A stretch of DNA of 64,000 nucleotides from Streptomyces sp. NBC_01335 (GCF_035953295.1 NZ_CP108370.1:1550001-1614000), one strand, 5' to 3'; counted from the stretch's first letter, positions 9,101-17,532 are shown. The notes: generated from the sequence alone by a model not told the origin. Numbers and translations: made by a program.

Positions 9101-10176
9101 CGTCGCTCCGGGAGTGGGGGGTTGAAGTGCCAGCCGGACGCGAGGAGTTCGTCGACGGCGGCGACGGCGGTGGCGAGCCGCTGTTCGCGGGTGCCGGTGA
9201 TCTCCACGAACCGGCGTCCGGTGCGGGTGAGTTCGGCGCGGAAGCGGTCCGTCATCCAGGGCCGCAGCTCCTCGCCGTCGCGCAGCCCGTCGTCCTCGAA
9301 GGGGACGCCCTCGTGGTCGGTGAGGAGCCACAGGTGGTGGTGGACGCGGTCGGCGGTCTCCTCGACGCGCGGGTTGCGCCCGCCGACGTACCGCTCGTGC
9401 CAGACGGTGGTGGCGAAGGAGTCGGTGTCGCAGAAGAGCACCGGCGATCCGGTCCGTGCGGCGGCCTCCTCGCGGTCGTTCTGGACGGCGGCGATCAGCG
9501 GGAAGTCGCCGGTGGTGAAGACGACGTCCTCCCACTGGGCGCCGGGGTGGTCGGCGCGCAGGGCGGCGAGTTTCTGTTCGCTGAACTCCCGTCCGTACTC
9601 CGGCACGTCGCGTGTCCTGGCCCACACCCCGCCGCGTCGGCGGTAGTGCTCGGCCAGGGCGAGCGTCAGGGTGGTGGTGCCGGTGGACTCGGCGCCGAGC
9701 ACGACGACCCGGCGGGCGAGCGCGGCGCGTACCGGCGGCTCCAGGAAGTCCCAGCAGGCGACGGGGTCCTCGCGGACGGCCGTGCCGGAGACCGGGAAGA
9801 CGGTGCGGTCCGGGTCGACGGAGACGGGCTCGGCACCGAAGCGCCGGGCGAGTTCGTCGCCGTACGCCTCCGAGGAGAAGACGGCGTCCACCCGTTCGGG
9901 GACGGCGGCGGTGAACACCGCCATGTGCGCGTCCCAGACCGCGGGGTCGTGGACGTCCATCCGTATGTCGTCCACCGCCCCGACGACCGTGGCGGCGGGG
10001 TGCGTCTCGCGCATCCAGGCCACCCGGTCGGCGAGCGGCACCGATTCGACCCCGGCGGCGCAGACGAGGACGGTGAGCCGCTCGCAGCGGTCCTGGGCGG
10101 TACGGACGAGGTGGTGGTGGCCTGCGTGCGGCGGGTAGAACTTGCCGAGCACCAGGCCGTGGGCGTACTTCTTCAC
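9097..10176 (-). CDS. nadR: NadR-like NMN adenylyltransferase / nicotinamide riboside kinase
   Basis: Converts nicotinamide riboside imported by PnuC to NMN and NAD. The 359-residue product starts at a GTG (KKYAHGLVLGKFYPPHAGHH): the GKFYPPHAGH motif is the adenylyltransferase nucleotide site, and SGTAVRED near residue 135 is the matching ISSTxIR-type motif. The C-terminal half is a P-loop kinase domain (VVLGAESTGTTTLTLALAEH, near residue 160) with a later DTDSFATTVWHERY. Notably the P-loop reads GAESTGTT: the Walker lysine is replaced by threonine, so the kinase step may work differently or be lost. There is no N-terminal helix-turn-helix, unlike enterobacterial NadR. Start overlaps the pnuC stop by four bases. 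Confidence 0.9.
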   Translation of the reverse strand: MKKYAHGLVLGKFYPPHAGHHHLVRTAQDRCERLTVLVCAAGVESVPLADRVAWMRETHPAATVVGAVDDIRMDVHDPAVWDAHMAVFTAAVPERVDAVFSSEAYGDELARRFGAEPVSVDPDRTVFPVSGTAVREDPVACWDFLEPPVRAALARRVVVLGAESTGTTTLTLALAEHYRRRGGVWARTRDVPEYGREFSEQKLAALRADHPGAQWEDVVFTTGDFPLIAAVQNDREEAAARTGSPVLFCDTDSFATTVWHERYVGGRNPRVEETADRVHHHLWLLTDHEGVPFEDDGLRDGEELRPWMTDRFRAELTRTGRRFVEITGTREQRLATAVAAVDELLASGWHFNPPLPERR

Positions 10177-10844
10177 GCCGCCACCTCCGCGGGTCCGGCC
10201 GGGCGGCCGGCCGCACCCGGGCCCGTCGCGAGGTCGCGCCGCCAGGAGCGCAGCCCGGCCACGCAGAGCGCGAGGAAGCCGACGTAGAGCAGCGAGGTCA
10301 GGTAGAGGCCCTTGTGGGCGTAGAGCGGGATGTAGACGAGGTCGGCGGCGATCCAGAGCCACCAGGACTCGACCCGCTTGCGGCTCTGCCCGTAGGTCGC
10401 CATCAGGGAGAGCGCGGTCGTCAGCGCGTCCCAGAACGGCACGGTCGAGTCGGTGGCGCGGGCGAGCAGGAGAGTCAGCGCGAGGGTCCCCACCACCCCC
10501 GCCGCGAGCAGCCAGGTCCATTCGGCGCGCGGCGTACCGCGTACCGGCAGGACAGGTGCTCCTGGTCCACCCCCGTGGGTCCAGGTCCACCAGCCGTACG
10601 CGGCGAGGGCGATGAAGACGATCTGGAGTCCGGCGTCGGCGTAGAGGCCGGACTGTGCGAAGAGCAGTACGAAGAAGAGGTTGTTGGCGATGCCGACCGG
10701 CCAGTTGGCCAGGTGCTGGCGCACCACGAGCCAGACGCAGAGGGCCCCGCTGCCGAATCCGAGCACCTCGGTCCAGCTGACCGGGGTGTCCAGCCAGGTC
10801 ACCAGGGGTTGCTGCAGGGGGTCGAGAACATCCGCGAGACTCAC
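10173..10844 (-). CDS. pnuC: PnuC nicotinamide riboside transporter
   Basis: Imports nicotinamide riboside across the cell membrane by facilitated diffusion, trapped by downstream phosphorylation. The 223-residue product has about seven hydrophobic segments and the PnuC signatures LANWPVGIANNLFFVLLF (N/W-rich substrate site), YGWWTW and YGQSRKRVESWWLWIAADLV. The GTG start has AAGGAGG five bases upstream, which decides it. A palindrome covering the presumed -10 and transcription start lies directly before the ribosome binding site. First gene of pnuC-nadR-NrtR-ADP-ribosylglycohydrolase; all three junctions overlap by four bases. Confidence 0.94.
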   Translation of the reverse strand: MSLADVLDPLQQPLVTWLDTPVSWTEVLGFGSGALCVWLVVRQHLANWPVGIANNLFFVLLFAQSGLYADAGLQIVFIALAAYGWWTWTHGGGPGAPVLPVRGTPRAEWTWLLAAGVVGTLALTLLLARATDSTVPFWDALTTALSLMATYGQSRKRVESWWLWIAADLVYIPLYAHKGLYLTSLLYVGFLALCVAGLRSWRRDLATGPGAAGRPAGPAEVAA

Positions 10845-10854
10845 GCCCGCCTCC

Positions 10855-10877
10855 TTAATGGTCACTCTGACTATAAA
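10855..10877 (-). promoter_or_regulatory. Palindromic operator (predicted NrtR site) over pnuC -10
   Basis: Near-perfect 23-bp inverted repeat centred on GTCA-CTC-TGAC, with 8 of 10 half-site positions matching. On the coding strand it contains TATAGT (10875-10870), a good -10, and its far edge touches the AAGGAGG of pnuC. A repressor bound here would cover the transcription start. Assignment to the NrtR-like protein encoded in the same operon is inference from context. Confidence 0.65.
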
Positions 10878-10896
10878 GGTGGTCCGGGACATGCGA

Positions 10897-10951
10897 AAGG
10901 CCCGCGGCCGGTTCCGTTCAGAAAGTTCGAACGGAACCGGCCGCGGGCCTT
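10897..10951 (-). terminator. Terminator after rluB, 23-bp perfect stem
   Basis: AAGGCCCGCGGCCGGTTCC... arm at 10897-10919 pairs without mismatch with 10929-10951 around a nine-base loop. It sits 17 bases after the rluB stop and upstream of the pnuC promoter region, insulating the two operons. Confidence 0.9.
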
Positions 10952-10968
10952 CGCAGAGCCGGGAAGGG

Positions 10969-12180
10969 CTACAGACCGACCTCGCGCATCAGCATGCCGA
11001 CCTCGGTGTTGGTCAGGCGGCGCAGCCAGCCGGACTTCTGGTCGCCCAGCGGGATCGGCCCGAAGGACGTCCGCACCAGCCGGTCGACGGGGAAGCCGGC
11101 CTCGGAGAGCATCCGGCGGACGATGTGCTTGCGGCCCTCGTGGAGGGTCACCTCGACCAGGTAGTTCTTGCCGGTGTTCTCGACGACCCGGAAGTGGTCG
11201 GCGCGGGCGTACCCGTCCTCCAGCTGGATGCCGTCCTTGAGCCGCTTGCCCAAATCGCGCGGGAGCGGGCCCTGGATCGCCGCGAGGTACGTCTTCTTCA
11301 CGCCGTACTTCGGGTGGGTGAGGCGGTGGGCGAGCTCACCGTGGTTGGTGAGCATGATGATGCCCTCGGTCTCGGTGTCCAGCCGGCCGACGTGGAAGAG
11401 CCGCGTCTCACGGTTGGTGACGTAGTCGCCGAGGCACTGACGGCCGTCCGGGTCCTCCATCGAGGAGACGACACCGGCCGGCTTGTTCAGCGCGAAGAAG
11501 AGGTACGACTGGGTCGCGACGGTCAGTCCGTCGACCTTGATCTCGTCCTTCTGCGGGTCGACGCGCTTGCCCTGCTCCAGCACGATCTCGCCGTTGACCT
11601 CGACGCGCGCCTGCTCGATCAGCTCCTCGCAGGCCCGCCGCGAGCCCATGCCGGCCCGGGCGAGGACCTTCTGCAGCCGCTCGCCCTCCTGCTCGGCGCC
11701 CGGGTGGGTCCTGACCACCTTGAAGTCCGGCTTGTCCGCGTACCGGTCGCGGTTGCGCTGCTCGATCTTCGCGTCCAGCTCGCGCGGCCGGGCCTGGCCC
11801 GAGGGGCCGCGCCGGAAGCCGCCGCGGGCGTTGCCCGGCTGCGGGGACTTGGGTCCGCCCTTGGCGCCGCCGCGGGCCGAGGCACCGCGGCCCTTGCGCG
11901 CTTCGCTGTCGCCGGCGCCCGACGAACTGGTCGAGGGGCCCACGTCGTAACGGCGCTCCTCCGGGCGGGGGCGGCGCGGACGCTGCTCCTGCTGGTCGTC
12001 GCGCCCGCCTCGGCCCTGGGCCGGCCCGCGACCGCCCTGGCCGCCCTGACCGCGGCCGCCCTGGCCACCGCCCTGACCGCCGCCCTGGGGCTTCCGGAAG
12101 GACCCGCCGCTGCCGCCCCGGGGGTTCCGGTTGCCGCCGCCGCTGCTGCCGCTTCCGCTGTTCCTGCCACTGCTTCGCAT
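10969..12180 (-). CDS. rluB: 23S rRNA pseudouridine synthase RluB, with long basic N-terminal tail
   Basis: Isomerises a uridine in helix 80 of 23S rRNA. The catalytic region occupies roughly residues 160-400: an S4 RNA-binding domain (RLQKVLARAGMGSRRACEEL), then the RsuA/RluB signature GRLDTETEGIIMLTNHGELA with the catalytic Asp, and a late EGRKHIVRRMLSEAGFPVDR. Ahead of it is a 150-residue Gly/Arg/Gln/Ser-rich tail (repeated GGQGG and RGG-like units), probably disordered and RNA-binding. ATG start; its A overlaps the scpB stop (TGATG), a coupled junction. An in-frame TTG one codon earlier is not used. Order parA-scpA-scpB-rluB-cmk-der is conserved in actinobacteria. Confidence 0.95.
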   Translation of the reverse strand: MRSSGRNSGSGSSGGGNRNPRGGSGGSFRKPQGGGQGGGQGGRGQGGQGGRGPAQGRGGRDDQQEQRPRRPRPEERRYDVGPSTSSSGAGDSEARKGRGASARGGAKGGPKSPQPGNARGGFRRGPSGQARPRELDAKIEQRNRDRYADKPDFKVVRTHPGAEQEGERLQKVLARAGMGSRRACEELIEQARVEVNGEIVLEQGKRVDPQKDEIKVDGLTVATQSYLFFALNKPAGVVSSMEDPDGRQCLGDYVTNRETRLFHVGRLDTETEGIIMLTNHGELAHRLTHPKYGVKKTYLAAIQGPLPRDLGKRLKDGIQLEDGYARADHFRVVENTGKNYLVEVTLHEGRKHIVRRMLSEAGFPVDRLVRTSFGPIPLGDQKSGWLRRLTNTEVGMLMREVGL

Positions 12181-12941
12181 CAAAATTCCGTCTTGTCGTC
12201 TGCGTGAGTATCCGGGGTGTCCGGTGCGTCCGGATCGAACGACGGCACACCCTCTAGCGTCTCAGCCTCGATCGCGTCCGCTTCCGGGAGGAAGGGAGCG
12301 AGTTCCGGGAGCTCGTCCAGACCACGCAGGCCCATACGCTCCAGAAAGTAGTTCGTCGTCCTGTACAGGATCGCACCTGTTTCGGGTTCCGTCCCCGCCT
12401 CCTCGACCAGAGCGCGCTGGAGGAGGGTCCGCATGACCCCGTCGCAGTTCACTCCGCGCACCGCCGAGACCCTCGAACGGCTGACCGGCTGGCGGTACGC
12501 GACGACCGCCAGGGTCTCCAGTGCCGCCTGGGTGAGACGGGCCTGCCGGCCGTCCAGGACGAAGCTCTCCACGGCCTCCGCGTAGGCGGGCCGGCTGTAG
12601 AACCGCCAGCCGCCCGCCACCAGTCTCAGATCGAATCCACGGCGCTGGGCGGTGTACTCGTCGGCCAGCTCCCGCAGCGCGAGGGCCACGGCCCTCGGGG
12701 ACCGCTGGAGGACCTTGGCGAGGTGGTCCTCGGTGGCCGGCTCGTCCACGACCATCAGGACCGCCTCCAGGGCGGGCTTCAGCTCCAGGTCCGCGACGCT
12801 CCCGGACCCGGCGGGCCCACCGTCGTGTCCGGGCTCCGCCTCGTCGGCGAACCTCCATGCCCCGCCGTGCCGCGGTGCGCCCCCGTGCACCGGCCCGTCC
12901 GTGACGCCGGCGGATCCACCGGCTCCAGCGACTCCACTCAC
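12180..12941 (-). CDS. scpB: Segregation and condensation protein ScpB
   Basis: Winged-helix kleisin-interacting subunit of the SMC-ScpAB condensin. After a Gly-rich leader of about 50 residues, the 253-residue product shows LKPALEAVLMVVDEPATEDHLAKVL, a first winged helix, then LTQAALETLAVVAYRQPVSR and the ScpB signature SAVRGVNCDGVMRTLLQRAL with the final LYRTTNYFLERMGLRGLDELPEL. Acidic C-terminal tail of about 30 residues. GTG start overlaps the scpA stop by four bases (GTGA), typical for these partners that form a 1:2 complex. Acts on the nucleoid together with SMC, which is not in this window. Confidence 0.95.
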   Translation of the reverse strand: MSGVAGAGGSAGVTDGPVHGGAPRHGGAWRFADEAEPGHDGGPAGSGSVADLELKPALEAVLMVVDEPATEDHLAKVLQRSPRAVALALRELADEYTAQRRGFDLRLVAGGWRFYSRPAYAEAVESFVLDGRQARLTQAALETLAVVAYRQPVSRSRVSAVRGVNCDGVMRTLLQRALVEEAGTEPETGAILYRTTNYFLERMGLRGLDELPELAPFLPEADAIEAETLEGVPSFDPDAPDTPDTHADDKTEF

Positions 12942-14008
12942 GGCTCCACGCCCTCCTCCGCGTCCGGTTCCACGTGCCTGTCGAATTCGTCGGTCACGAC
13001 GGGTTCCGCGTCCTGGCCGCCGCACCACCGCACGAGGAGCTCGCCGAGCGCCTCCTCCTGGTCCAGCGCGACCGCCTTCTCCCGGTACAGCTCCAGCAGT
13101 GCCAGGAAGCGGGCCACCACCGTGAGGGTGTCGGCCGCGTCCTCGGTGAGTTCGCGGAAGCTGGCCCCGCCGGACCGGCGCAGCAGCGCGACCACGATGC
13201 CCGCCTGCTCGCGCACGCTGACCAGCGGGGCGTGGATGTGGTCCACGTACACCTGAGGTTCGGGCCGGGGCTGCATGGCCTTCGCGGCCAGCCGCGCGAA
13301 CCCCTCGGGGCCGATGCTGAGGACGACCTCGGGCAGCAGCGCCGCGTGGTGCGGCTCCAGCCCGACCGTACGGGGGAAGCGGCGCGACTCGGCGTCCAGC
13401 CGGTCGCTGAAGATGTCGGCGACGCGCTTGTACGCCCGGTACTGGAGCAGCCGCGCGAAGAGCAGGTCCCGCGCCTCCAGGAGGGCGAGGTCGGCCTCGT
13501 CCTCCACCTCGGCGGTGGGCAGCAGCCGGGCGGCCTTCAGGTCGAGCAGGGTCGCGGCGACGACCAGGAACTCGGTGGTCTGGTCGAGGTCCCAGTCCGC
13601 GCCCATCGCGCGGATGTGGGCCATGAACTCGTCGGTGACCTTGGAGAGCGCGACCTCGGTCACGTCCAGCCGGTGCCGGGTGATCAGCTGGAGCAGCAGA
13701 TCGAAGGGGCCTTCGAAGTTCGCCAGCCGTACGGTGAACCGCCTGCCGTCCTCCGGAGGCCCCTGAGGGCCCTTCGGCGGCTCCGGAGGCGCGTCGGGCC
13801 CCTCGGGCGCCCCGGACGGCTCCGCAGGCGCTGGAGGCGCGCGCAGCGCCTCGGTCGCCTCGGTCGCCTCGGGGACTGCGGGGACTGCGGAGACCTCGGG
13901 GACTGCGGGTGCCGCTTCTCCCGGCGGCGCCGCTCCGGCCGCCCCCGGCCCACGCCCGAGGGCGCGGCGGCGCGGGGCGGAGGAGTCGTCGGTCGTCGGC
14001 AGCGGCAC
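12938..14008 (-). CDS. scpA: Segregation and condensation protein ScpA (kleisin)
   Basis: Kleisin that bridges SMC heads. The conserved region starts near residue 89 with FTVRLANFEGPFDLLLQLI and continues with helices (FLVVAATLLDLKAARLLP, LLFARLLQYRAYKRVADIF) and a C-terminal winged helix (SFRELTEDAADTLTVVARFLALLELYREKAV). The first about 85 residues are a low-complexity Ala/Pro/Glu tail with short repeats (AVPEVSAVPAVPEATEATEA), far longer than in Bacillus ScpA. ATG start; 144 bases separate it from the RHH gene upstream, so scpA may have its own promoter or be read from parA. Coupled to scpB. Confidence 0.95.
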   Translation of the reverse strand: MPLPTTDDSSAPRRRALGRGPGAAGAAPPGEAAPAVPEVSAVPAVPEATEATEALRAPPAPAEPSGAPEGPDAPPEPPKGPQGPPEDGRRFTVRLANFEGPFDLLLQLITRHRLDVTEVALSKVTDEFMAHIRAMGADWDLDQTTEFLVVAATLLDLKAARLLPTAEVEDEADLALLEARDLLFARLLQYRAYKRVADIFSDRLDAESRRFPRTVGLEPHHAALLPEVVLSIGPEGFARLAAKAMQPRPEPQVYVDHIHAPLVSVREQAGIVVALLRRSGGASFRELTEDAADTLTVVARFLALLELYREKAVALDQEEALGELLVRWCGGQDAEPVVTDEFDRHVEPDAEEGVEP

Positions 14009-14152
14009 GTGAACAGTCCAGGTGTACGGCGGGCGGCGGACCGGCCGTGCCGTCTCGTACGGGCCCGGCGTCCGGCGGGAGCGGGAGCCGGCCGCGCGGG
14101 GCGGGCGGCAGGGTTTGCGGCCCTGCCGGGCAGGCTACCCGCGGCGGACCGC

Positions 14153-14755
14153 TCAGCGGCCGCGCAGCCGCCGTACGAGGATGCTCGCGTCGCCGCGGGA
14201 TTCCAGGTCGGCGAGGACGACGGCGACCGCCTCGCGGACGATGCGCCCGCGGTCGACGGCGAGCCCGTGCTCGCCGCGCAGGACCAGCCGGGCGTGTTCG
14301 AGGTCCATCAGTTCCTCGGCCGAGACGTAGACCGTGATCTTCTCGTCGTGCCGCTCCCGGCCGCTGGGCCGCCGGTTGGCGCCCCTGCCCTGGCCGGTAC
14401 CGCGTCCGCGCTGCTGCTGGGGCGCCCCGGTCTGCTCCTGGGCCGGCGGCCGGCCCTGGGGTCCGGGGCCGGTCCGGGGGACCGTCACGCGCTCGGGGCC
14501 GCCGACGCGTCCACGCGGGTCGACCCCTTCGGCGTCGGGTGCGGAAGCGCCCTCGCGCCCCGTCGGCCGCTCCGGTGGGGCGCCGCCGCCCGCCGGGGAG
14601 GACGGCGCTGCGTCGCCCTCCCCGGCGGGTGCGGGAACCCGTGCCTCGCCGTTCGCCTTGCGCCGCCGCTCCGCCGGGGAGGAGGACTGGAGTCCCATGC
14701 CCCCGGTGGTGCGGAACAGTTCGTCGGCACCGGGCAGACTCACTCGGCGTGACAC
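14153..14755 (-). CDS. Ribbon-helix-helix-like partner of ParA
   Basis: A 200-residue protein whose first about 140 residues are disordered (Pro/Gly/Arg/Gln-rich). The C-terminal 55 residues resemble a ribbon-helix-helix DNA-binding fold: strand KITVYVSAEEL, helix MDLEHARLVLRGEHG, then DRGRIVREAVAVVLADLESRG. It overlaps the end of the ParA gene by 16 bases, as CopG/ParG-type centromere-binding partners often do. I infer that it binds DNA and stimulates the adjacent ParA-like ATPase; this is not established by the sequence. The ATG lies inside the parA coding region, consistent with translational coupling. Function in segregation or sporulation is a hypothesis. Confidence 0.7.
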   Translation of the reverse strand: MSRRVSLPGADELFRTTGGMGLQSSSPAERRRKANGEARVPAPAGEGDAAPSSPAGGGAPPERPTGREGASAPDAEGVDPRGRVGGPERVTVPRTGPGPQGRPPAQEQTGAPQQQRGRGTGQGRGANRRPSGRERHDEKITVYVSAEELMDLEHARLVLRGEHGLAVDRGRIVREAVAVVLADLESRGDASILVRRLRGR

Positions 14756-15900
14756 CGGGCGAGCACCTCCCTGGCGAGCTGTCGGTAGGCGGCGGCGCCG
14801 ACCGAGTTCGACGCGTAGGTGGTGATGGGCTCACCGGCGACCGTGGTCTCCGGGAAGCGCACCGTGCGCCCGATGACCGTGTGGTAGACGTGGTCGTCGA
14901 AGGCCTCCACCACGCGGGCGAGCACCTCGCGGCTGTGCACCGTACGGGAGTCGTACATCGTGGCGAGGATGCCGTCGAGCTCCAGCTCGGGGTTGAGCCG
15001 CTCCTGGACCTTCTCGATGGTCTCGGTGAGGAGCGCCACACCGCGCAGTGCGAAGAACTCGCACTCCAGCGGCACGATCACCTTGTGAGCGGCCGTCAGG
15101 GCGTTCACGGTGAGCAGGCCGAGCGAGGGCTGGCAGTCGATCACGATGTAGTCGTAGTCGGCCATCAGCGGCTTGAGCGCGCGCTGCAGGGTCGACTCGC
15201 GGGCCACCTCGCTGACGAGCTGCACCTCGGCGGCGGACAGGTCGATGTTGCTGGGCAGCAGGTCCATGTTGGGGACCGCGGTCTTCAGCAGTACCTCGTC
15301 GGCCGACATGCCCCGCTCCATGAGCAGGTTGTAGACGGTGAGGTCCAGCTCCATCGGGTTGACGCCGAGGCCGACCGAGAGGGCGCCCTGCGGGTCGAAG
15401 TCGACGAGCAGGACACGGCGTCCGTACTCGGCGAGCGCGGCACCCAGGTTGATGGTCGAGGTGGTCTTGCCCACCCCGCCCTTCTGGTTGCACATCGCGA
15501 TGATCTTGGCGGGACCGTGTTCGGTCAGCGGTCCCGGGATCGGGAAGTAGGGCAAGGGGCGCCCGGTCGGGCCGATCCGCTCACGGCGCTGGCGCGCCGC
15601 GTCGGGGGCGAGTGTGGCCGCGTACTCCGGATCGGGTTCGTACTCGGCGTCGGGGTCGTAGAAGTGCCCCTCGGGCATCTCGGCGAAGTCGGCGAGGTGG
15701 GCGGTGTCGCGGCCACTCTCGTTGCCGGCCATGGCGTTCACGTGTAGGCCGTCCATCATCTGGGGGGGCGTCGTCATGTGCTGGTGGGTCGCGAAGGTGC
15801 GGACCGCGACGGAGCCGACAGCTTCGAGCCCGTTCGGGCCCTGACCCCGTGCAGGCATCCCTGGTTGACCACCCCCGGGAGTAAATGTCGACTCATTCAC
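14740..15900 (-). CDS. ParA-like ATPase (orphan Soj/MinD-type partition protein)
   Basis: Walker-type cytoskeletal ATPase. After 128 residues of variable, acidic, His/Met-rich N-terminus comes the deviant Walker A CNQKGGVGKTTSTIN, with both lysines, then the switch LVDFDPQGALSVGLG and Walker B DYIVIDCQPSLGLLTVNAL, and a C-terminal helix. Length (386) exceeds typical Soj (about 260) because of the N-terminal extension. The ATG follows an in-frame TGA, so no other start is possible; AAGGAGG lies 15 bases upstream. This is not the parAB locus near oriC: there is no parB, and it precedes an RHH protein and scpAB. The order matches the parA-like gene before scpA in mycobacteria. Confidence 0.9.
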   Translation of the reverse strand: MNESTFTPGGGQPGMPARGQGPNGLEAVGSVAVRTFATHQHMTTPPQMMDGLHVNAMAGNESGRDTAHLADFAEMPEGHFYDPDAEYEPDPEYAATLAPDAARQRRERIGPTGRPLPYFPIPGPLTEHGPAKIIAMCNQKGGVGKTTSTINLGAALAEYGRRVLLVDFDPQGALSVGLGVNPMELDLTVYNLLMERGMSADEVLLKTAVPNMDLLPSNIDLSAAEVQLVSEVARESTLQRALKPLMADYDYIVIDCQPSLGLLTVNALTAAHKVIVPLECEFFALRGVALLTETIEKVQERLNPELELDGILATMYDSRTVHSREVLARVVEAFDDHVYHTVIGRTVRFPETTVAGEPITTYASNSVGAAAYRQLAREVLARCHAE

Positions 15901-16238
15901 AAGTCGTCTTACCTCCTTGGATGCGACCAGGAAACTTATCGATAGGTCAGCGTGGCACCATGCCGACGATGGGCGACTCTATGGCGTGTCACCGGTCCGC
16001 AGCAACACAATCCGCCGGACCCGGCCCGATGTGTCTGCAATCGAACACCCTCCTGTCAAGGGTGCACGGGGAGCAAGGCGCGCTTTTCACGAGGGAACGA
16101 ATCGGGAGAAGCCGGACGTTCAGCGCGAGTTGACCAGCACCTCCGGAGCCCCGGCGCACGACCGGCCGGACCCTGACGCACAAGGTCCGGCCGGAGGTGC
16201 GGGATTGACGGAACGACGCGCGGAACGAGGCCGGCCCG
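15901..16238. other. Intergenic region between ald and parA-like gene
   Basis: 338 bases with no credible coding frame. Contains the ald terminator at its right end and, on the minus strand, a TTGACA hexamer (16054-16049) followed 17 bases later by a poor AGACAC -10, which is a weak promoter candidate for the parA-like gene. The AAGGAGG of that gene is at its left edge. Confidence 0.4.
16162..16194 (-). terminator. Terminator after ald
   Basis: CCGGCCGGACC (16162-16172) pairs perfectly with 16184-16194 around an 11-base loop, 45 bases past the ald stop codon. GC-rich stem without a clear T-run, as is common in Streptomyces. Confidence 0.7.
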
Positions 16239-17354
16239 TCAGCCGACGAGCGAGCTCAGCTCGACGTGCGGAAGGTCGTGCGCGTCGGCCACCTCGCGGT
16301 AAACCACTTGCCCGTCATGGGTGTTGAGGCCCTTGGCCAGCGCGGAGTCACGGCGCAGCGCCTCGACCCAGCCCCGGTTGGCCAGCTCGACGATGTACGG
16401 GAGCGTGGCGTTGGTGAGGGCGTAGGTGGAGGTGTTCGGAACCGCGCCGGGCATGTTCGCGACGCAGTAGAACACCGAGCCGTGGACCGTGAAGGTCGGT
16501 TCGGCGTGCGTGGTCGGGTGCGAGTCCTCGAAGCAGCCGCCCTGGTCGATCGCAATGTCGACAAGAACACTTCCGGGCTTCATCTTGGCGACGAGCTCGT
16601 TGGTGACCAACTTCGGGGCCTTCGCGCCCGGGATGAGGACGGCACCGATGACGAGGTCGGCCTCGACGACCGCCTTCTCCAGTTCGAAGGCGTTGGAGAC
16701 CACAGTCTGCACCCGGGTCCCGAAGACCTTGTCGGCCTCGCGCAGCTTGCTGACGTCACGGTCGAGCAGGGTGACGTGGAAGCCGAGCCCCACGGCGATC
16801 TGGGTGGCGTTCCAGCCGGAGACGCCGCCGCCGATGACGACCGCCCTGGCGGCGGCCGTGCCGGGGACGCCGCCGGGCAGCACGCCCCGGCCGCCCGCCG
16901 AGCGCATCAGGTGGTACGCGCCGACCTGCGGGGCCAGCCGGCCCGCGACCTCGGACATGGGGGCGAGCAGCGGCAGTGCGCGGTTCGCGGTCTCGACGGT
17001 CTCGTACGCGATGGCGGTGGTGCCGGACTCCAGCAGCGCGTCGGCGCACGCGCGGGAGGCGGCGAGGTGGAGGTAGGTGAAGAGGGTCTGGCCCTTGCGC
17101 AGCCGGTGGTACTCCTCGGCGACCGGCTCCTTGACCTTGAGCAGCAGGTCGGCCGCGGCCCAGACCTCGTCGGCGGTGGGCAGGATGCGCGCCCCGGCGG
17201 CGGTGTACTCCTCGTCCGTGATGGACGAGCCCGCGCCGGCGTTCCGTTCGACGACGACCTCGTGGCCGTGGCGGACCAGCTCGTGCACTCCGGCGGGCGT
17301 GATCGCCACCCGGAACTCGTTGTTCTTGACTTCGCGGGGGATGCCGACCTTCAC
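16239..17354 (-). CDS. ald: Alanine dehydrogenase
   Basis: NAD-dependent interconversion of L-alanine and pyruvate plus ammonium. The 371-residue product begins VKVGIPREVKNNEFRVAITP, the family N-terminal signature with the catalytic Lys (K-VKEPVAEEY later) and His (THDLHLAASR-type block, here FTYLHLAASR). The NAD site is VIGGGVSGWNATQIAVGLG near residue 168. Length equals that of known actinobacterial enzymes when the second of two GTG codons is used; the first, three codons earlier, sits only three bases from AAGGA. It lies downstream of a STAND protein gene. In Streptomyces such enzymes serve alanine catabolism; regulation is not visible here. Confidence 0.96.
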   Translation of the reverse strand: MKVGIPREVKNNEFRVAITPAGVHELVRHGHEVVVERNAGAGSSITDEEYTAAGARILPTADEVWAAADLLLKVKEPVAEEYHRLRKGQTLFTYLHLAASRACADALLESGTTAIAYETVETANRALPLLAPMSEVAGRLAPQVGAYHLMRSAGGRGVLPGGVPGTAAARAVVIGGGVSGWNATQIAVGLGFHVTLLDRDVSKLREADKVFGTRVQTVVSNAFELEKAVVEADLVIGAVLIPGAKAPKLVTNELVAKMKPGSVLVDIAIDQGGCFEDSHPTTHAEPTFTVHGSVFYCVANMPGAVPNTSTYALTNATLPYIVELANRGWVEALRRDSALAKGLNTHDGQVVYREVADAHDLPHVELSSLVG

Positions 17355-17532
17355 GTCGATCACGGTCCTTGGCTCGGAGGGGCGCCCGGCAGCGGACGGT
17401 CGGCCAAGGGCCGGATGTACGCCGTTTTGCACGGACTCGCACAGAAATGCGCAGCACCCGCGAGGACATCGCGGGGACATGCGGCAGAGCCAGTCTAATG
17501 AAGGACTTCCCGCTGTCTAGCCTTGCAAAGAA

